The notes under the pieces were generated by a model. The model had not been told where the DNA came from. It ran no database searches and saw only the letters and a list, made by a program, of their open reading frames with translations. From the NCBI GenBank assembly GCA_930989535.1, contig CAKNLK010000023.1, positions 1 through 34,983 on the forward strand: a DNA stretch of 34,983 nucleotides, given 5' to 3'. This document shows positions 7,540 through 16,500 of the stretch, in pieces (within the stretch, counting starts at the first letter, position 1; every line of letters starts with the position of its first letter). The translations under genes were made by a program, and so were the position numbers. The stretch comes from an uncultured Clostridia bacterium. Lineage in GTDB: Bacteria > Bacillota > Clostridia > Christensenellales > Borkfalkiaceae.

Positions 7540-7644
7540 GTTTCATTCCTCCAAAAATTTTGCTTTGAAACGGGGCGGGAACCGGTATCCCCTGCCCCGT
7601 TTGGATTCATCCGAATGGGGCGCGACCTTCGCGCCCGCTGTTCG
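7540..7644 (-). promoter_or_regulatory. Structured 5' leader of rhaA
   Basis: Between the predicted transcript start (about 7644) and the ATG lie about 105 bases with two clear hairpins on the minus strand: GGGCGCGA/TCGCGCCC around AGG (about 7618-7636) and AAACGGGGC/GCCCCGTTT (about 7567-7601). Neither is followed by a U-run. I recognise no known riboswitch. Confidence 0.5.
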
Positions 7645-7650
7645 TTTTCC

Positions 7651-7679
7651 ATTATAACAAAAAATATTCTGTCAATCAA
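7651..7679 (-). promoter_or_regulatory. rhaA promoter
   Basis: Minus-strand TTGATT (7679-7674), 17-bp spacer, TATAAT (7656-7651). A perfect -10 with a weak -35 fits a promoter needing an activator such as the divergent AraC protein. Confidence 0.75.
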
Positions 7680-7687
7680 GGACATAA

Positions 7688-7697
7688 TTTGCGCAAA
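7688..7697. promoter_or_regulatory. Palindrome between the divergent promoters
   Basis: TTTGCGCAAA is a perfect 10-bp palindrome lying between the -35 elements of rhaA and the regulator gene. It could be a regulator site, but AraC proteins usually bind direct repeats, so this is tentative. Confidence 0.3.
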
Positions 7698-7710
7698 AAT
7701 ATATCTTTAT

Positions 7711-7739
7711 TTGACATGTTGCAGGGAAAAGATTATAAT
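7711..7739 (+). promoter_or_regulatory. Consensus promoter of the AraC regulator gene
   Basis: TTGACA (7711-7716), 17-bp spacer, TATAAT (7734-7739): a perfect consensus. The start predicted seven bases after the -10 falls at about 7746, which is the A of the ATG. Confidence 0.85.
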
Positions 7740-7745
7740 AAAAGC

Positions 7746-8708
7746 ATGGATAAAGCGATTATCGAGCGCCTGACGCGCTTTTCCGATGAGGAAAAGGAAA
7801 TTCTGGCGGGGCAGGCGCTGCGGCAGGGCGACTATACCCTGTCGGACAAGTTCATCGTCAACGAAAAAAAGCTGCTCAGCGAGGGCAAGCAGCTCGATTT
7901 GCGCCTGCATACGCGGTTCGTCGATTTCCCCGAGCACGGCCACGATTACATGGAGTTCATGTACGTGTACGCGGGGAGCGTGACGCACGTCGTCGACGGC
8001 GAGCAGATTACACTCGCCTGCGGGGATATCCTCTTTTTGAACAGGCATATCCGCCACAGCGTGCTGCGCGCCGGGCGGGAGGATATCGGCATCAATTTTA
8101 TCGTATCCAACGACTTTTTAAAGCAGGTGTTCCGCAACGTGCGCAGCGACCCCATCATGAGCGAATTTATCACACGCAATTTTGCGCCCGACAGCGAGGG
8201 TGAGTACCTGCACTTTTCCACGGCGGACTGCTTCCCCGTGCGCAATCTGATGGACAATTTAATCTACGCGCTCGCCAAGCACATGCCCGACGATACCGCC
8301 GTTCTGACGCAGATTGTTTCCCTGCTGTTTTCCTACCTGTCCTATTACCGCGAAACGCTGCGCAGCGGCCTGCGCGTCTCTTCGCCGGATACGCGGCTGA
8401 AACAGGCGGTTTCCGCCTACGTCGCCGAGCGGTATCCGAGCGCTTCGCTGACGGAACTTGCGGGCGAACTCGGCTACAGCGCGGAATACCTCTCGCGCCG
8501 AATCGCCAAGCTGTTCGGCAAAAATTTCCGCGAACTGCTTTTGGAAGAGCGGCTGGACGCCGCCGCGCGCCTGCTGAAAGAGACCAAGCTGAGCGCCGCG
8601 CAGATTGTGGAGGCGGTCGGCTACGAAAATTGCAGCCATTTCTACCGGCTGTTCCGGCAGCGCTACGGCCAAACGCCGCGCCGCTACCGCCGCGGCGACG
8701 CGGAGTAA
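7746..8708 (+). CDS. AraC-family transcriptional regulator, probable rhamnose regulator
   Basis: A 320-residue regulator. The N-terminal half is a cupin-type sensor domain (HGHDYMEFMYVYAGSVTHVV, with metal/sugar-site-like histidines) and the last ~100 residues form the AraC double helix-turn-helix (ELAGELGYSAEYLSRRIAKL, then AAQIVEAVGYENCSHFYRLF and the RYGQTPRRYRR end). The start at 7746 is chosen because upstream codons lie inside a perfect promoter; the next Met would cut away the cupin core. No ribosome binding site precedes this ATG and the predicted transcript begins on it. Divergence from rhaA suggests it senses L-rhamnose or a related sugar, which is inferred. Confidence 0.9.
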   Translation: MDKAIIERLTRFSDEEKEILAGQALRQGDYTLSDKFIVNEKKLLSEGKQLDLRLHTRFVDFPEHGHDYMEFMYVYAGSVTHVVDGEQITLACGDILFLNRHIRHSVLRAGREDIGINFIVSNDFLKQVFRNVRSDPIMSEFITRNFAPDSEGEYLHFSTADCFPVRNLMDNLIYALAKHMPDDTAVLTQIVSLLFSYLSYYRETLRSGLRVSSPDTRLKQAVSAYVAERYPSASLTELAGELGYSAEYLSRRIAKLFGKNFRELLLEERLDAAARLLKETKLSAAQIVEAVGYENCSHFYRLFRQRYGQTPRRYRRGDAE

Positions 8709-8875
8709 GCGGGCACACACTGCCGGGCGGCTTTGCGTGTCGGCTGTCTGCGCACAGCAGAAAACTGAAAACACGAGCCTCTAAAGCCCCCCGCTATTTT
8801 GGCGCGGCGGGGTATAATTTCGAAAAAGTTGAGCATACTCCCCTGTACGGGCGATACCCGTGCGGAGGTAAAGAT

Positions 8876-9655
8876 ATGTTGCAGAAAGTCGAAATTTGCG
8901 GCGTGGATACGGCGGGGCTTCCCCGCCTTTCCGCCGAGGAGAGCGACGAACTGATGCGGAGGCTGAAGGAGGGCGACGAAAAGGCGCGCGAAAAATTTAT
9001 CGTCGGGAATATGCGGCTCGTACTCTCCCTCGTAAAGCGCTTTTGGGCGAAAAACGCCAACGCGGACGACGTGTTCCAGGCGGGGTGCATCGGGCTTTTG
9101 AAGGCAATCGACGGGTTCGACCCCAACCTCGGCGTGCGCTTTTCCACCTACGGCGTGCCCATGATTTTGGGCGAAATCAAGCGGTATCTTCGCGACGGGA
9201 ACTCCCTGCGCGTTTCCCGCAGCATACGCGACACCGCCTATAAGGTGCTGAAAACGCGCGAAAAACTGGAGGAAGAGGACAAGGAGGCGACCATCGAAAA
9301 GATTGCCGAAGCGATGCAGGTGCAGCAGAAGGAAGTCGTTTACGCGCTGGACGCCATTTCCGACCCCGTCTCTCTGTTTGACCCCGTCTACAACAAGGCG
9401 GGCGACACGCTCATGTTGATGGATCAAATTTACGACGAAAAGAACAACGACGAGGTGTGGACGGAGCACGCCGCCCTCTCCGAAGCGATGGGACGGCTGG
9501 AGGAACGGGAGCGGAAAATATTGTTTCTGCGCTACTTCGAGGGCAAAACGCAGACGGAAATTTCCGACGAGGTCGGCATTTCGCAGGCGCAGGTATCCCG
9601 CCTGGAAAAGAACGCCATCAACGCCATTCGCAACGACATCGCCTACGATTCGTAA
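8876..9655 (+). CDS. sigG: RNA polymerase sporulation sigma factor SigG
   Basis: The 259-residue protein opens with the KVEICGVDT motif typical of SigG and carries sigma-70 regions 2 (NMRLVLSLVKRF, DVFQAGCIGLLKAIDGFD, RFSTYGVPMILGEIKRYLRD), 3 and 4 (KTQTEISDEVGISQAQVSRL). SigG directs late forespore gene expression during endospore formation. The ATG is 7 bases after GGAGG (8864-8868). It normally follows spoIIGA-sigE in Bacillota; here it stands alone behind a sugar regulator, 167 bp downstream and probably separately transcribed. A small hairpin (ACGGG/CCCGT, 8847-8860) lies just before the ribosome binding site. Assignment as SigG over SigF is based on the N-terminal motif. Confidence 0.93.
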   Translation: MLQKVEICGVDTAGLPRLSAEESDELMRRLKEGDEKAREKFIVGNMRLVLSLVKRFWAKNANADDVFQAGCIGLLKAIDGFDPNLGVRFSTYGVPMILGEIKRYLRDGNSLRVSRSIRDTAYKVLKTREKLEEEDKEATIEKIAEAMQVQQKEVVYALDAISDPVSLFDPVYNKAGDTLMLMDQIYDEKNNDEVWTEHAALSEAMGRLEERERKILFLRYFEGKTQTEISDEVGISQAQVSRLEKNAINAIRNDIAYDS

Positions 9656-9693
9656 CCGGTTTTCCGCAATCGTATTGAAAAAACAATGACAGA

Positions 9694-9718
9694 GCCGCCC
9701 GCGGGAACCGCGGGCGGC
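9694..9718. terminator. GC-rich hairpin between sigG and the convergent glycan gene
   Basis: GCCGCCCGCGG (9694-9704), loop GAA, CCGCGGGCGGC (9708-9718): a perfect 11-bp stem. The plus strand continues GCATTTTAAT and the minus strand TCTGTCATTGTTTTTT, so it could serve both genes although U-runs are displaced. Confidence 0.65.
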
Positions 9719-9770
9719 GCATTTTAATCTGTCCGAATAATTTTAATTCTTTTCGGTGTTGCAGGGCGCA

Positions 9771-12700
9771 CTATTTTTTATTGCCCCTGTGCAGGCGGTT
9801 TTTCAGCTTTTGCCGGAAAGTCTTTCGGTCGTACAGGAAGAAATAGAGCGCGCGCATGATTTTTCCGCGCTTTCTCACGAGCGAGGGAACGGCGGGTTCC
9901 TTTGCGGCAGGCGCCCCGCCCTTCAGCACCGCCTCGCTGCTGATGCGGCCGAGGGCGCGGTTCCAAAACTCCAAGCCGCTGAACGAATGGCCTTCGCCGA
10001 AGTCGTCCTCAAACTCCGAATCGACAAAGATGCAGCGGTCGAAATTGCGCGAATAGTGCATGTAATATTCGAACGGCCGCGAAACGTCCTCCATGCGGCA
10101 GGCGAGCCTGAGCGCGTCGTGCCCGAACAAATTTTTGACGTCCTGCACAAATTTGACCGCGCTCCGCTGCACGAGCTCCGTCACGAAGCGGGTGGGATAG
10201 TCGATGTCGTACTTTTCATAGACGGGCTGCACCTCGCCGCCGCGGCGGGTGTAACCGATTGTCGAGGGGCACATCTCCGAAAACACGTGCTCGCGGATGA
10301 TGCCCGTAACCATCGGCTTATAGTTATAGAAGGTGCTGTTTTCAAATTCCGATACGGCGAGGCGCTTGAAAATCGCGTCCGTATTCGTATGGATATAGAA
10401 GGATTTCGGCTTGATGTGCAGGAGCTTATTGAGCGCAAGCTCGATGCGCCCCGAGTAACCGATGTCAAAGAGCACGTCGTTTTCGCTCACGATTCCGCCG
10501 AAGTACTCCGCCAGGTTCTTTTCGTATTCGGAGAAGCGTGCGTCCTGCAGATATTCGTTATAGAACTGCACGATGTACATATCGAACTGCGTGCGCTCTG
10601 TAAAGGTCGCGAGGCAGCGCGCCTCGTTCTTTTCGCGGTATTCCGAATAGCGTTTTTTGGATTCTTCGGACATGACCGGTGCAAACAAATCAAATAGGGA
10701 GTCGGGCGACTGGCGGATAAAATTCAGTTTATGCACGACGGAGTGCATATCGGCAAACGAGCGGATATCGGCGATGGCGAACGCCTTGCGGGAAACGCGG
10801 ATGTAATTGCTCTCCGGCAATCCGTCCTCCCCTTCCGCCAAAATATCGTACGCCTGCTTGACGAGGTAACCGTCCCGCGCGGCGAAATGAATTTTGCGGT
10901 ACCCCTTGCCGCGCGTGTTTTCGATGAGCCAGCGGGCAACGGAGTAGATGTGCATGCCGAGGGTATAATACCCGACAAAGCGGGGGTCTGCGTTCAAATC
11001 GCTCTTTTTATTGAAACTGACGTACGGGAAATCGAAAATTTCGTTCGCCGCGACGGCGCAGAGGCTGCGCAGGCCGGAAAACGCGCCGTACGCCAGAGAC
11101 ATATCGCGGTAGCGGTCGCCGATTTTAAAAATTTTGTCGAAGGATTCCCCCGTATAGATGCCGGGGTTGCGCCCCTGCAACAGCCCCATCGCGCGGGGAA
11201 GGTGCATCGCCTTCAACCCGTACTTTTTGGGATTTTCAACGTCGGAGCGGTAATTGTCGCCGATGTGCAGGATTTCTTCCGGCTTGGCGATATCCTTGTA
11301 ATCGCGCAGGATTACGGGGTACATCGTGCCGTAATGCTTGGTCAGGTGCAGTTCGCTGGACAAATACAGCTTTTCGTACCCGCGGACGCCGCACTTTTCG
11401 AGAATCTTTTCGATGCATCCGCGGGGCAGATACATATCGCTGGACAAGATGACCTTTTTGCCCGCCTCTTTTGCGAGTTCCAAGAGCTCTATGCCGAATT
11501 TGCGGGGATAGGCGAAGCGTACCTCGTTTTCCATTTCCAGCTCTTTTATCGGCTCGAGCATCTGCCGGTCATAGCCGTAATTGTCCGCCAGGACATCGTA
11601 AATTTCGTCCAACGTCGGCTCCTCGATGCCGGGTTTTACGACCTTTTGCAGTTTATGGCATTTATCCTCCGCTACGCGGCGCTGGGAGGAAAAATCGACG
11701 TACGAATAGACGCCGAACTGCTTTGCGAACGCCTCGTTCAGGTAGACGAAGATATCTGCAGGGTCGGCGAACGGGCGGCAGACCAGCGTGTCGAACACGT
11801 CGAAGCTGACCACCTTGACCTCGTCGGAGAATATCCACTGCATCATCTTTTGATATTCGTTATAGATGGGCGCCCGGTTGGTCATCAGGGAGAAGAAAAA
11901 GTCCGTTTGAATGTGCTTTTTATTCTCAATTTTGTCCTGCGCGAAAGCCTCTTTTACATACTCGACCGTGTCCTGCGGGAATTGCATATGCTTCGCAATC
12001 CGCATATAGACGAACCCCAGCCGCTGTTTGAATTGCAGATATTCCTTCGCATACTGCTCATAGAGCCCGCTTTCGGTAAGCAATTCCTGCAGATAATCGA
12101 AAACGGCAACCAAATCGCCGACGTTCTTTTGGAATTTGGGGAGATTCGTCGATTCCACGCTCTGCCCGGAATGATAGCAATATATGTAGTACTCATTGTG
12201 GATATTGCACACCTTCTGCGCGTGGCAGTAAAGCGTCGCCGAAAAGGCAATATCCTCGCCCATGACGAGATGTTCGCGCCGCGCGCGGAGCTTTTCGAAA
12301 TCGTCCGCGCACCGGAGCCACAAATCGCGGCGGATGAGTTTGTTCCAAATATAGTGGTAATGGGAGCACAGCCCGTGCATCTGCATGAGCAAATCGAGCA
12401 TGCCGCGCCCGTCCGTATCCAAATCCTGCAGGCGGAGCGGGTCTAAATTTTGAAAGGCGGGCGTCCAAATATCCACATCCCTGCGGTTTCTGTCCCCCTT
12501 TTTCTGAACGTCGCCGAGAACGAGGTCGGCGTTCGTCTGTTCCGCCTTGTGTACGAGCGCTCCCACCCAGCCGGGCGTAACCTCGTCGTCGCTGTCTAAA
12601 AATAATATATAATCGCCCTCGGCAGCCGACGCCCCGGCTCTCCTTGCGGCAAATAATCCTCTGTTTTCTTCTAAATTTACAACCTTTACATTCTCATTAT

Positions 12701-12869
12701 TCTCGGAAAACTGCTGCAAAATTGCCAACGTGCCGTCGCTGCTGCCGTCGTTGACGCAGATAACTTCGATATTTTTATACAGTTGATTCAAAATAAGCCC
12801 GAGCGTATGTGCCACATACTTTTCCGAATTGCAGCAGGGTATAATCACCGATACCTTTTTGCTAACCAT
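9771..12869 (-). CDS. GT2 glycosyltransferase fused to a HAD/COG5610-like module
   Basis: This 1032-residue protein has three parts. Residues 1 to about 250 are a GT-A family 2 glycosyltransferase (VSVIIPCCNSE, VNDGSSDGT at 39-47, FLDSDDE with Asp92/Asp94). Residues about 350-560 are a HAD domain with all key features: FDVFDT (nucleophile Asp357), SSDMYLP, and GDNYRSDVENP. Residues about 590-960 form a C-terminal module containing HFAARDG, DIGYSGR and PSTIGYTRRGGEVQPV; it is shared with the protein encoded at 20168-22162. The tail is basic. HAD-plus-C-terminal proteins of this type resemble COG5610, found in polysaccharide clusters. It likely transfers a sugar and hydrolyses or transfers phosphate on a surface-glycan intermediate. 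The ATG follows AGGAG by 7 bases. Confidence 0.85.
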   Translation of the reverse strand: MVSKKVSVIIPCCNSEKYVAHTLGLILNQLYKNIEVICVNDGSSDGTLAILQQFSENNENVKVVNLEENRGLFAARRAGASAAEGDYILFLDSDDEVTPGWVGALVHKAEQTNADLVLGDVQKKGDRNRRDVDIWTPAFQNLDPLRLQDLDTDGRGMLDLLMQMHGLCSHYHYIWNKLIRRDLWLRCADDFEKLRARREHLVMGEDIAFSATLYCHAQKVCNIHNEYYIYCYHSGQSVESTNLPKFQKNVGDLVAVFDYLQELLTESGLYEQYAKEYLQFKQRLGFVYMRIAKHMQFPQDTVEYVKEAFAQDKIENKKHIQTDFFFSLMTNRAPIYNEYQKMMQWIFSDEVKVVSFDVFDTLVCRPFADPADIFVYLNEAFAKQFGVYSYVDFSSQRRVAEDKCHKLQKVVKPGIEEPTLDEIYDVLADNYGYDRQMLEPIKELEMENEVRFAYPRKFGIELLELAKEAGKKVILSSDMYLPRGCIEKILEKCGVRGYEKLYLSSELHLTKHYGTMYPVILRDYKDIAKPEEILHIGDNYRSDVENPKKYGLKAMHLPRAMGLLQGRNPGIYTGESFDKIFKIGDRYRDMSLAYGAFSGLRSLCAVAANEIFDFPYVSFNKKSDLNADPRFVGYYTLGMHIYSVARWLIENTRGKGYRKIHFAARDGYLVKQAYDILAEGEDGLPESNYIRVSRKAFAIADIRSFADMHSVVHKLNFIRQSPDSLFDLFAPVMSEESKKRYSEYREKNEARCLATFTERTQFDMYIVQFYNEYLQDARFSEYEKNLAEYFGGIVSENDVLFDIGYSGRIELALNKLLHIKPKSFYIHTNTDAIFKRLAVSEFENSTFYNYKPMVTGIIREHVFSEMCPSTIGYTRRGGEVQPVYEKYDIDYPTRFVTELVQRSAVKFVQDVKNLFGHDALRLACRMEDVSRPFEYYMHYSRNFDRCIFVDSEFEDDFGEGHSFSGLEFWNRALGRISSEAVLKGGAPAAKEPAVPSLVRKRGKIMRALYFFLYDRKTFRQKLKNRLHRGNKK

Positions 12870-13005
12870 AATTCATCTCCTATAATGTGCAATGCGGCCG
12901 GCTCTTTCAAAGGCAGGTATTAGCCGCCGCGTACAATTTACGGCAAACGCCGCGCGAATGTCCGGCAAAAAGCCGAACATCCGCCGCGTCTGTCTCTTCA
13001 AAAAC

Positions 13006-13581
13006 TCAGTAGGTATACGCCCAAGCAATGGTTACGGCATTGCTGTTCGAAGACGTGTACGAAAATTCCATCGAAACGAACTTTTCGCCGCTGACTTCGA
13101 TGCGGGCGGACACGTCGCCACTGACCATGTCGGCGGACAAATCCAGCACCGATAAATCGGCGAGCGTCGCCTCCATCGTAAAGCTTCCCTCTTCCGCTTC
13201 GGTGAATACAGCGTTTTTAAACGCCGTATCCGCGGGAAACTCCCCGAAGGACACGTTTTCCGCCGAAACGGTGACAGGCGCCGTTTCCGTATCGGTATAC
13301 GCGCTGTTGCCGTCGCCCTGCCCGATTTCATTCAGGCGGCGCTCCTTTTCGGTATACAGATACCCTTCTTCGGTCTGTTCGTATGTTTCCTCATGGCTGC
13401 TCAGGAGTATATCGCCCTGCAAAACCTGCACCGTTTTGACGATTTTCAGCGCTTCGTCCACATTATTGTAGGCAGAGCGCAAACCGCTGTGGTCGCTCGT
13501 AATCGAGCAAGCCGTCGCGGCGAACAGGAGAGCCGCGCAGAGTACTGCGCCCATCAAAAATACTGTCAATTTTTTCTTCAT
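13006..13581 (-). CDS. Predicted lipoprotein, translationally coupled to the giant surface protein
   Basis: A 191-residue protein with a lipoprotein signal: three lysines, a hydrophobic stretch and lipobox-like ATAC with Cys25. The mature part is acidic with alternating beta-type segments (SFTMEATLADLSVLDLSADM, VSARIEVSG) and no motif I recognise; it could have a beta-sheet lipid- or ligand-binding fold, which is a guess. The ATG overlaps the stop of the 2166-residue gene as ATGA and has a GGAG about 8 bases upstream, so the two are made together and may form a surface complex. Stop at 13006 is followed by 136 bases containing an imperfect hairpin before the next gene. Confidence 0.8.
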   Translation of the reverse strand: MKKKLTVFLMGAVLCAALLFAATACSITSDHSGLRSAYNNVDEALKIVKTVQVLQGDILLSSHEETYEQTEEGYLYTEKERRLNEIGQGDGNSAYTDTETAPVTVSAENVSFGEFPADTAFKNAVFTEAEEGSFTMEATLADLSVLDLSADMVSGDVSARIEVSGEKFVSMEFSYTSSNSNAVTIAWAYTY

Positions 13582-16500
13582 AAAATCATCTCCTTTACAA
13601 CAAAGGCGATTGCTGCAAGCGAAAGCACCGTTGCCGCCGCAGTCATGACGGAAAGGAACGCGTCGCTCGCTTTGACGGCGTTATCCAAATCTTCCGACGC
13701 ACCGTCGGCCGTTCCGTTGTAGGCGGCAAGCATTTCGTCGTACAATTCGAAAGAATCCGCCGCTTCTGCTCTCGCGTCCGTCTTTTCCGTCTCGCTGAAA
13801 TTCTGCATCAAAGCGTACACCGCACTCAGCGCCTTGTACCGCTCTTCCAAGCTGCCGTTTTCAACGTCCGTCAGCGCGTCGAGCGCGGCCTTCATCGCAT
13901 TGTATTCGTCGGTGTAAACGGTATCGAACTTCGCCTCGAACGCCATATCCGACATAATCGCCAAATCAGCAGAGTACTTCGTGTCGCCGTCAAACCAACC
14001 GGCAAAGGCATACGATTTGATGCTGTTGCCTTCTTTCGTCGGATTGGCGGGAGCCGCCACCGTTTCGCCCTCGTATACTATGATGGCTTCGCCATCGCCG
14101 AAGGTCACCTCGTACAGCTTTCCGAGCATTTCGTCGTATTTATCGAAAGTAAGCCCCTCAGCTTTCGCATCCGCAATCTCTGTTTCGGTCATCGCTTCAT
14201 ACGCACCGATTGCAGTATCCAGCGCCGCATGTTTCTCGGCGGGCGTTTTATCCTGCGCGGCAACCAACGCGTCGAGCGCGGCCTTCATCGCATTGTATTC
14301 GTCGGTGTAAACGGTATCGAACTTCGCCTCGAACGCCATATCCGACATAATCGCCAAATCAGCAGAGTACTTCGTGTCGCCGTCAAACCAACCGGCAAAG
14401 GCATACGATTTGATGCTGTTGCCTTCTTTCGTCGGATTGGCGGGAGCCGCCACCGTTTCGCCCTCGTATACTATGATGGCTTCGCCATCGCCGAAGGTCA
14501 CCTCGTACAGCTTTCCGAGCATTTCGTCGTACAGCTCAAATAAATCCGCCGCTTCCGCTCTCGCGTCCTTCTGCTCTTCTGCGCTCAGTGTTTCGTACAC
14601 GTCCGTCGCCGCATCCAACGCCGCATGTTTCTCGGCGGGCGTTTTATCCTGCGCGGCAGCCAGCGCGTCGAGCGCGGCCTTCATGTTGTTGTAATTTTCC
14701 GTATATACTAAATCAAACCTCGCTTCAAACGTCATATCGTCGGTGATTTGCATATCCGAAGTATATTTCGTGTCGCCGTCGAACCAGCCGAGGAATGTAT
14801 ACGATTTGATGCTGTTGCCCGCCTTTGTCTGGTCGTCGGGGGCCGCCACCGTTTCGTTTTGGAACACTTCGGCTTCCGAAATAGTCGTGTTGCCGTCTTC
14901 GGAGACAAACGAAACATTGTAATATCTGCCGAGGCATACGCAGTTGCCCGTCGTACGGGGATCGCCCCAAACGTCTTCAAAGCGATATTTTACGCCGTCA
15001 ATCACCAAATCGCCGTGCGCAAGCTGAGCGTTCGGCTGGGCGTAGAACCAGCCATACTCCGTTTCGAACCAGCCGGTATACTCGTACGCTATCCAACTTG
15101 CATTCGGATCGGACGGCTCGCGAACACGGGTATACACCCAATTATTGCTCTCGTGCGTTTGATTCTCGCTGTCCCACCTCTGATAGAAATCGCCGTGGTC
15201 ATAGGAACCGTCGTCTTTGAAATAAATCGTATAGACGGTAGAGCCGACCCTGATTCGGACGGCGCCCTGCCCGATTCTGCCTACGTTGTCGGTATTGCCG
15301 GTCGCGTTCGCCGAATACGCATCCATGAAGTAATAAATTGTTCCGTCGATCGTTCTGAATCCCGTAAACTCAAAGCCATCCACAAAATAGCGGGTGTTAT
15401 CGGCCGCCCAGCCCGTCTGACCGCCGACGAGTTTGCCGTTTTCGAACTCAAACCAGAACAAATCGCCGTAGCCATTGTCGATATTTTCGGTTCTGCCGTC
15501 GGCGGCAACTCCGTCTTCGCCGAAATAATATTTATCTTCGCCGATTTGAATCCAGCCCTTCGTCAACTCGCCGTTCGAGAACAGCATATTCAGCCCGTCT
15601 TCGTTGGTCACCATGCCGGAGTAACCTTCGGGCAGAACCTGGCTCGCGCCGCAGACGCTGCAGGTGAGATAAGTGCCGTCGTAAACCCATGCATGGCCAG
15701 CATCCTGGCAGCTGCCGTTTTTGTAGATGGTATACGAATCGAATACTTGAGCTTCGCCGCCGACTACGTCGTACGCCGTAATTGCAAATTCCGAATCGCT
15801 CGCGGAAACGGACAGATAGATGGAGCTGTAATTGTTCGTCGCGATATCGAAGTTGAAGCTGTCGGTCTCGACGACATCGTACGACTTTTCGCCCGTCGAA
15901 CCGCTGATGATGTACACCGCCCCGTTTTGGGAATCCACTTCGCCGCCCGTCATCGGTTTGGTACGGGCGTACGAATGGTCGTGCCCCGAGAATACAACGT
16001 CGATACCGGCCTCGTCCACCGCTGCGGGAACGTAGTCGTTGACGGCGAAGTTGCCGCCCGTCGAGTTGGTATAGTACGGCGGCTGGTGCATAATGAGAAC
16101 TTTCCACAGGGCGCCGCTCGACTGTGCGTCTTCGACCATCCACGCGAGCGCTTCCTGCAGGTTGGCGACGCTGCTCGTATACGCATAGTTGATGACAGCC
16201 ACGTACACGTTGCCGTAGGTTACCGAGTAATACTTTTTATCGGGCAGCATGTTGATTGCCGCGCCGAAATCCCCTTCGGTGTCGCCCTCATATTCGTGGT
16301 TGCCCATCGTATGAATCATGTCGATGCTGCCGAAATTCCCCGAGAAGGATTCGAGCACAGCCGCCCATTGCTCATAGGAATTGGCGCTGTCGATAAAGTC
16401 GCCCGTCTGCGCGCCGAAGCTGTAATCGATGCCGCTCCCACTGATGAGCTCAGCAATCGCCGCGACCGCCTCTCTGTCCGCATCGGAAGTTCCCTGCGTG

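Noticed and set aside
8833-8858. SigF/SigG-type promoter before sigG (GCATA then GGCGATACC)
   Set aside because: The elements resemble the consensus but the spacing is about 12 bases, too short to be credible.
10731-12446. 571-residue open frame antisense to the GT2-HAD gene
   Set aside because: Same reason: mirror of a long coding frame, with no start signal or recognisable domain.
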